Position numbers and translations under genes: made by a program
DNA from: Carposina sasakii
Lineage: Eukaryota > Arthropoda > Insecta > Lepidoptera > Carposinidae
NCBI GenBank assembly: GCA_014607495.2
Contig: CP053148.1
Coordinates: 6,758,001 to 6,822,000, forward strand
Direction of reading: 5' to 3'
Length of the DNA stretch: 64,000 nt
In this document: piece by piece, positions 58,526 through 64,000 of the stretch
How the letters are laid out: the number at the start of each line of letters is the position of its first letter
Numbering within the stretch: position 1 is the stretch's first letter
Notes under the pieces: model-generated
Told to the model about the DNA's origin: nothing
Seen by the model: only the letters and a program-made list of their open reading frames with translations
The model's database searches: none

Positions 58526-60149
58526 AGGGTTCCGTACCTCAAAAGGAAAAAACGGAACCCTTATAGGATCACTTTGTTGTCCGTCTGTCCGTCCGTCTGT
58601 CAAGACCCTTTTTCTCAGGAACGCGTGGAGGTATGAAGCTGAAATTTATATCAATTACTCAGGTCTACTGTCCCTTGAAGCTGTGAAAAAATCAAACTTC
58701 TAAGCCAACGCAATCAAAAGATACAGCCGTTTATGCCGCAAATTTTCGACACTTGCAAGGGAATCAAAACCTACAGGGTGCTTCCCGTGAACTCAGAATC
58801 TTGAAATTTGGTACGAAGCAACGTCTTATAGCATAGATAAAGGAAAAATTACGAAAACCATAAATTTTTAGTTACATCACATAATATATTTTTTTTAAAT
58901 AATTTTAAACTTACTACCCATTTCCTCATAAACACGTAGAGGTATTAAATTGAAATTCATACCAAATACTCAGGTCTATAATACCTTTAAGCTGTAGCAA
59001 AATCAAACTTCTATGTCAACGCAATCAAAAGAAACAGCAATTTAAGCTGCATATTTTGAAACTCGCAAGTACTCGCAAGGGAATCAAAACCTAAAGGGTA
59101 CTTCCAGTCGACCTAGAATCTTGAAATTTGGCGTGAAGCAACGTTTTATAGCACACATAAAGGAAAAATTCCGAAAACCTTAAATTTTTAGTTACATTAC
59201 AAAATATATATTTTTTAATAAATATAAACTTATTACTTTTTTCCTCATGAACGCGTAGAGCTATCAAGTTGAAATTCATATCAAATACTTAGATCTAATT
59301 GCCTTTAACCCGTGAAAAAAAAAAAAATTATAAGTCAACGCAAAAACGCAAAACGCAAAAGTACAACCATTGATACCGCATATTTTGAAACTCGCAACTA
59401 CACGCAAGGGAATTAAAACCTAAAGACCACTTCCCGTTGACATAGAATCTCGAAATTTGGTAAGAAGCAATAGCACAGGTAACAGAAAAATTCCGAAAAG
59501 CTTAAAATTTTAAGTAGTTATACCACCAAAAAAATTGTGATTGTAAACATAATTGTAGTTACAGCAATGACCGCGAGTTATTATACTATGTATGGGGAGG
59601 GCAACATTTTTCAAACGGCAAAGACGACCTCACTCATCGTCATTCAATCCCGATGTTTTGGTGAATGTAGCTGTATAATCTAAATGCGTCCTAACTGCTT
59701 AAAGTGTTATACTTATAATTAAATTCAATGACATTATTATATTTCTTATTGTTGGTTATTATCAGACAGCTTGCTTGTATTGTTTCTACTGGCGAAGTTT
59801 GATGGGACGCTGGTGGCACGGGAGGCACGCGGGGCGCGGGGCGGGGCATGAACGCGCACGCACTGGCCCGCGGGCGCGGGGGCAGGCGACTGGCCAAGAG
59901 AAGGGGTATCGTCACACAGCGAGCGGCAGCCGTGCGCCATTCGCACGAGCGCCCGCATGCTGTTCGCACGCGTTCCGAAATAAGTAAAATTTGCGACAAT
60001 TTCTCGTCGATTGTAATGTTATGAATTTCATTTTGCAATAAAAATACCATAGTTATGACTCGATTGTCGTAATGAACGAACTTTGTAAACCTTGCAGGTT
60101 TGTACGGAACCCTCGGTGCGCGAGTCCGACTCGCACTTGGCCGGTTTTT
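58526..60149 (+). repeat. 1.6-kb AGGGTTCCGTACCTC-type repeat with three internal units
   Basis: The head AGGGTTCCGTACCTCAAAAG is followed within 30 bases by the mirrored ACGGAACCCT. The tail at 60097-60149 again contains TACGGAACCCTCGGTGCGCG, then a GAGTCCGACTC hairpin and CGCACTTGGCCGGTTTTT. Both head and tail are well known from lepidopteran genomes. Between them are three tandem units starting near 58611, 58921 and 59241 (each with CTCA-x-GAACGCGT-like and TGAAATT blocks). A GC-rich block lies at 59800-59990. No transposase is seen; the class is uncertain. Confidence 0.75.
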
Positions 60150-60769
60150 CCTTTTATGTCAAAAAAATTTTTTCTCCATTTTTTAAGATTTTAAACACGT
60201 GTATCTTTGGTATTTTCTAACCGATTAATATTATTTTTGCACTCTTAGGTTTGTATAAAAAATCTGTTTTCGTGTTAAACGCATATCCATATTGCAGAAA
60301 GCTATAAATAAAAACGTAAAGAATGAAGCAGAAACACTTATAAAATGCCATAGTAGTAGGAACAGTACACGAGTCGATCAGGCAGGCAGAGCTAGGTGTA
60401 CCTATCGACATACTTTCCGTTTTCCATCGAGTATACTGAATATTTCGTTACGTATTATCGCAGTTATGTAACATAAAATTCTAGGAATATAAAAACAAAA
60501 TAAAAATATTTTTTAGTGTAATAAAATGTTTTTTTTTTATTTTAAAAATAAATCCGTACAATTGGCTACCTAAATACAATGGTATTGTATTATTATACTC
60601 ATTGCATTCCAGGCCTCTTGAATAATGTATGTTTACAGCCTGTGAAGGATTTGGTGAATCGCGGCTTAGTTTGCTAAATGTCGTTTATTTTTTCGTCTAG
60701 AACGTTTTTTAATTAAGATTTTAGTTTACCTATTATATATAAGGGGGACTCCTTTAAAATTTTCAAAAA
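60150..60769. other. No gene recognised
   Basis: AT-rich with no supported feature. Confidence 0.4.
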
Positions 60770-61345
60770 TGTGGATAATGTCGTTGAGAGCGTGGAGACG
60801 GGATATACCGCCTGCGTATTTTACATGGCTTAGGCCGTGATGATCGTTTGCCTCAACGGGAGAGCCATAAATGCACTGGTGAGGTTCGCACACTTTGCAG
60901 CCAAGTCGGAGAGCCGCCCGGCTGCAGTGATTCGGAGTGAGTTAGCATCCAGTAGCGTTCCGAGCTGTGGTGATGGCTGGGCGTGAAGCCAGGCGCCTGT
61001 CTGGCTAGGTCTGGCCTAGAGGCGTCTATTTGTAGCTGGTTCGAGGGTATATTGTATGTTGTACCATTATCTCTGAATCTTTGTATTCTTTGGGCGTTTG
61101 TGGTTCGGTTGGACAGACTGACCAGGCGGTTGTCGCCATCCGTGGAGAGAATTTGAGCGATAAGACCTCGGACCCCGTATGAAGATGCCAGAAAGGTCGC
61201 AAGGCCGGTGCCCTTTACTCGACACACTTCTAAGCCGCCATTTATGACTGGCAAGAATGCCTGGCACCACTTTTTTCATGCAGGCTGATGTGTTCCAGCA
61301 TGGACCGGACGGAGCAATCCATCTTTGTTAGGTTTTGTGCGTTCT
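60770..61345. other. Less AT-rich block with a 133-codon minus-strand open frame, unidentified
   Basis: The minus-strand frame 61254-60853 (MPVINGGLEVCRVKG at its start) stays open for 133 codons in balanced-composition sequence, but I recognise no domain. The block is followed at about 61395-61420 by a pyrimidine-rich stretch similar to one at 40720. A decayed retroelement is the likeliest source; a host exon is not excluded. Confidence 0.3.
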
Positions 61346-62433
61346 TCCTTGTATAATTAAATATAATATTGTGTCAGACTTCTTCTTGGTGCTCCTCTCC
61401 TCTCCTCTTTAGTAGTGCTGATTTTACCGAAACACCCATTTAGTTTTAATTTGGATACATCTGGTCTTTCGATCTGATTTGAAAGCGAATCTACTCATAC
61501 ATATTTTTAAAAGTAGACATTTGACCCGCAAAACAGTTTTTGCGTGAGCCAGATGTACCATAACCATAACCCGTTTATTTTATTTTGGACTTGGTAAAAC
61601 CACCATTTGTCATCTAAATGCTTTTTGTTCCTTAACCAAATTTGCTCAGAATAGTTATTGAATAATTTAGTCATCGGATCTTGTATGAAACCTTTATACT
61701 GAGACGGACTTTTCAAAATTTGTATGAAGTATGGGATTTGCCGAATTTAGGTGTAAACTCGGCATAATTGGCCAAAAAGACGATATCAAATTCGTATAAT
61801 AGTAATCTCGGGCAATGCCGAGTTTTTTGTTGCCCGAGTTAGCGTCTAAGGCCTGGGTGCTATGGGCCCGAAAGGGGACAAATGTCTCCAAAATCCATAT
61901 GGATTGAAAGAAATACTCCCAAACTTTACAAAAAGAATGTGTACAAATTGTCTAAACGTTTTATTACTTAGACACACACAAGTCTAAGTAATATAAATAC
62001 AAAAAAAAAAACTGAATATATAATTATTATATTTTCATCTGACTACTAGTAGGCTTGCCTTTATTTCACATAATAATTTTGTTTCATTAATGTCGTTTTT
62101 ACGTTCTGGAATTTTAATTTCGTTATCCAAAACAAGTTCGCAACTGGACGGGATCCTGAGCTCTACGCAATAAAATTCTTTAACAAAAATCATTACTCTA
62201 ACTAAAACCCTTTGTGACCGTGTCGCGGCTCTCATCAGGGTTCAAGCGCCTAAAAAGGCAAATCTGCAAAACAGCATTCCATTTTTAGCAATATTTACTG
62301 TTATATCCGATTAAGAAAATATTTATACTTATGTATATTTTTATTTATAAAACATTACATGAATCAATTATTGGTAATATGTGTATGTAGTCCTAAACTA
62401 ACTAACCCTATACAAAATGAAATATATTATATT
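61346..62433. other. No gene recognised; nested hairpins at 61757-61850
   Basis: ACTCGGCAT (about 61757) pairs with ATGCCGAGT, and CTCGGGCAA with TTGCCCGAG, giving two interleaved hairpins near 61757-61850. The rest is AT-rich and unassigned. Confidence 0.4.
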
Positions 62434-62653
62434 ACTAGTGGACGCCCGCGACTCCGTCCGCGTGGACTGCAGCAAAAACAAAATGTCGAAATTATCCGGG
62501 ATGAAAACATTTCCCCGGGATAAAAAGTAGCCTATATGTTAAGTGTAAGCTGTCACAATATATTCCTGAAAACTGCATCGAAATCGGTCCAGCCGTTTCT
62601 GAGATTAGTGTGCACAAACATCGATCTGTTACAATTTTATTATATGTATAGAT
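62434..62653 (+). repeat. Family B dispersed repeat, intact reference copy
   Basis: 220 bases from ACTAGTGGACGCCCGCGACT to TTATTATATGTATAGATT, including TCGGTCCAGCCGTTTCTGAG. It is uninterrupted and serves as the empty-site comparison for the copy at 26850. Confidence 0.82.
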
Positions 62654-63689
62654 TTACGGTACCGGGTGACCAGAATGCTGGCAGCACTGCGTCTGTGTAT
62701 TTTTGGTAAATCGTTACGCTTCGATATTTTACGAGAACGTAAATACAGAAAATTTTGTAAAAAATAAATTAGTGTGGTGTCGTGGGACACCAGGTAGGAA
62801 CGAAGTTCCTTCGGCTAATGTAGAATCGACACAATTTGCAAAAGAAACATCGTATGTAGGTTTTCTTGATTTTTCTCTTAAATTTTGCTGATTAGTTTTT
62901 ATTTAAGTACGCCTCAATTTATTTATAGATTTACATAGACGTTTTAGGCCCATTGCGCGGGCAATATTTTCACGAGTTCCGGACAAATCCCTCCAGTTTG
63001 TTTAAATACAACTTTGTAAGCAATTACCTCCCCTCTGTACTTCATTCTTCCCTCGGAGGGAACGAAATACAAAGAAAAGTTTTTTTACAGAAGAAACGGC
63101 TGATGGACATTACTTGGTTGGTAGTATTACGCACCTGAACTACATAACCTCAGTAACCAACATTATTAGTATTTTATTGGTACTTGTTATGACGTGTTGT
63201 TATGACATTTATTTACTCAAAACATGGTATAATTAAGTTATTATGCCTATATTACCTTTAAGGCCGATATTCCAATGGTCGGTTTTATAATAAAAAACCC
63301 CAGACGACTTTTTTCCCTACGATCCGCCGATTCTGCAATAGAACTTTTCAAAAAGTTGAACCCATTTACTTATAACGCTTTCTTTTGTACTTCTTCCTCA
63401 AGCAATGTTTCCATCTGTTCATTGCTTTCATCATGGAATACCGATTACCATGTCCGTTATAGTTCCACAACTTGTGTGAACGTCTAACTGTGAAAAATCC
63501 TTCTGAAATTTTAATTTCAGGCTCTATCTAACTCTGTAATTGTTGCATATCCTGCAAGTAAGGTGCAGACTTGGCGTAAGGAAAATGTTCAGACGCGTGA
63601 AAATAAGGACGCATACGATCACTCTTAGGAACTCTTTAATAATATAATAATAATCCCACACCATATTAAAGTTCTCTAAAAAGGGCCTC
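62654..63689. other. No gene recognised
   Basis: AT-rich. The open frames at 62703, 62953 and 63275 carry no recognisable motifs. Confidence 0.4.
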
Positions 63690-64000
63690 TACATCTTGGC
63701 CGCGGCCCGATGCATGCCTCTCAAAGGACCGGGACTCTGTAGTCCCGAGAATTTAAACAGAGATACAAATAATAATAATAATAATTTATTTCAGAAAAAT
63801 TAATTCCATAATCACATTTAATACATATACCGATTAATAATAATAATGAATAATAGGCCCGCAGGGCAGCTTGTGGCGAGCTGTTGGGAGGTAGCGTTCC
63901 CACGGACCTGAAGTGCTCCCGGGGGAAGACCCTGTTCCTCATCTCCGGCGCCGGAGTGAGATCTGACGAGGAACAGTTCCCCCACCTCTGCCTTGCCTTT
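63690..64000 (-). repeat. Probable retroelement 3' region running off the window edge
   Basis: On the plus strand an (AAT)n run at 63768-63785 precedes TTTATTTCAGAAAA, as expected for the 3' tail of a minus-strand LINE. GC-rich sequence with GGCGCCGGAG follows to the window end. To its left, CGGGACTCTGTAGTCCCG forms a hairpin at 63730-63747. No protein motif could be read, so the assignment is tentative. Confidence 0.45.

Noticed and set aside
59691..60050. Proline/alanine-rich frames in the GC-rich block
   Set aside because: High GC content removes stops in several frames at once; overlapping open frames on both strands point to composition, not coding.

Overview
The window looks like AT-rich nuclear DNA from a moth or butterfly. 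The main pointers are short GTAGGTACCTAC-like strings scattered throughout, several repeat families typical of Lepidoptera (the ACTAGTGGACGCCCGCGACT family, the ATAATCACGCCTTTATCCC family, the AGGGTTCCGTACCTC family, the AACCGACTTC family), and short exons with GT-AG introns. No species can be named from sequence alone. I saw no operons, rRNA, tRNA or CRISPR.

Host genes are few. On the + strand, 3467-3577 is one coding exon that matches the N-terminus of NOS1AP/CAPON-type PTB-domain adaptors; it ends at a clean AAG|GTAAGT donor. On the - strand, 30827-27859 is a GMC oxidoreductase (glucose dehydrogenase-like flavoprotein). I could assemble it as five exons whose phases all agree, giving 632 codons with both GMC signatures, the FAD dinucleotide motif and the catalytic His/Asn pair. 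No later NOS1AP exon was seen, so the GMC gene may lie antisense inside a very long NOS1AP intron; this is inference.

The rest is mobile DNA and unassigned sequence. (1) 1.5-2.9 kb: decayed RTE-type LINE. (2) 11.8-12.5, 18.7-19.9, 32.0-33.5, 36.8-37.5, 41.7-42.0, 44.9-46.5 and 56.3 kb: 5'-truncated non-LTR retrotransposon pieces. (3) 24.2-24.8 kb: two copies of a palindromic TA-target MITE, one of them inside an older inverted repeat. (4) Seven copies of a ~380-bp element (here called element A) at 26.95, 39.99, 48.15, 52.1, 53.76, 54.65 and 55.74 kb. Two of them interrupt other repeats and show exact ends and TA target duplication. (5) 39.6-40.4 kb and 48.6-49.2 kb: fold-back elements; the second has 206-bp arms differing at only two positions. 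(6) 44.46-46.65 kb: a long-TIR DNA element carrying a second MITE and a LINE. (7) 50.69-51.99 kb: a full-length mariner with a transposase open except for one C-terminal frameshift. (8) 55.49-55.68 kb: a hAT MITE with a perfect 8-bp target duplication. (9) 58.5-60.1 kb: a 1.6-kb repeat with three internal ~310-bp units and an unusually GC-rich block.

No new multi-gene system is evident. The most informative material is the nested transposon record, which fixes element boundaries and relative ages, together with the GMC gene model and the isolated NOS1AP exon.
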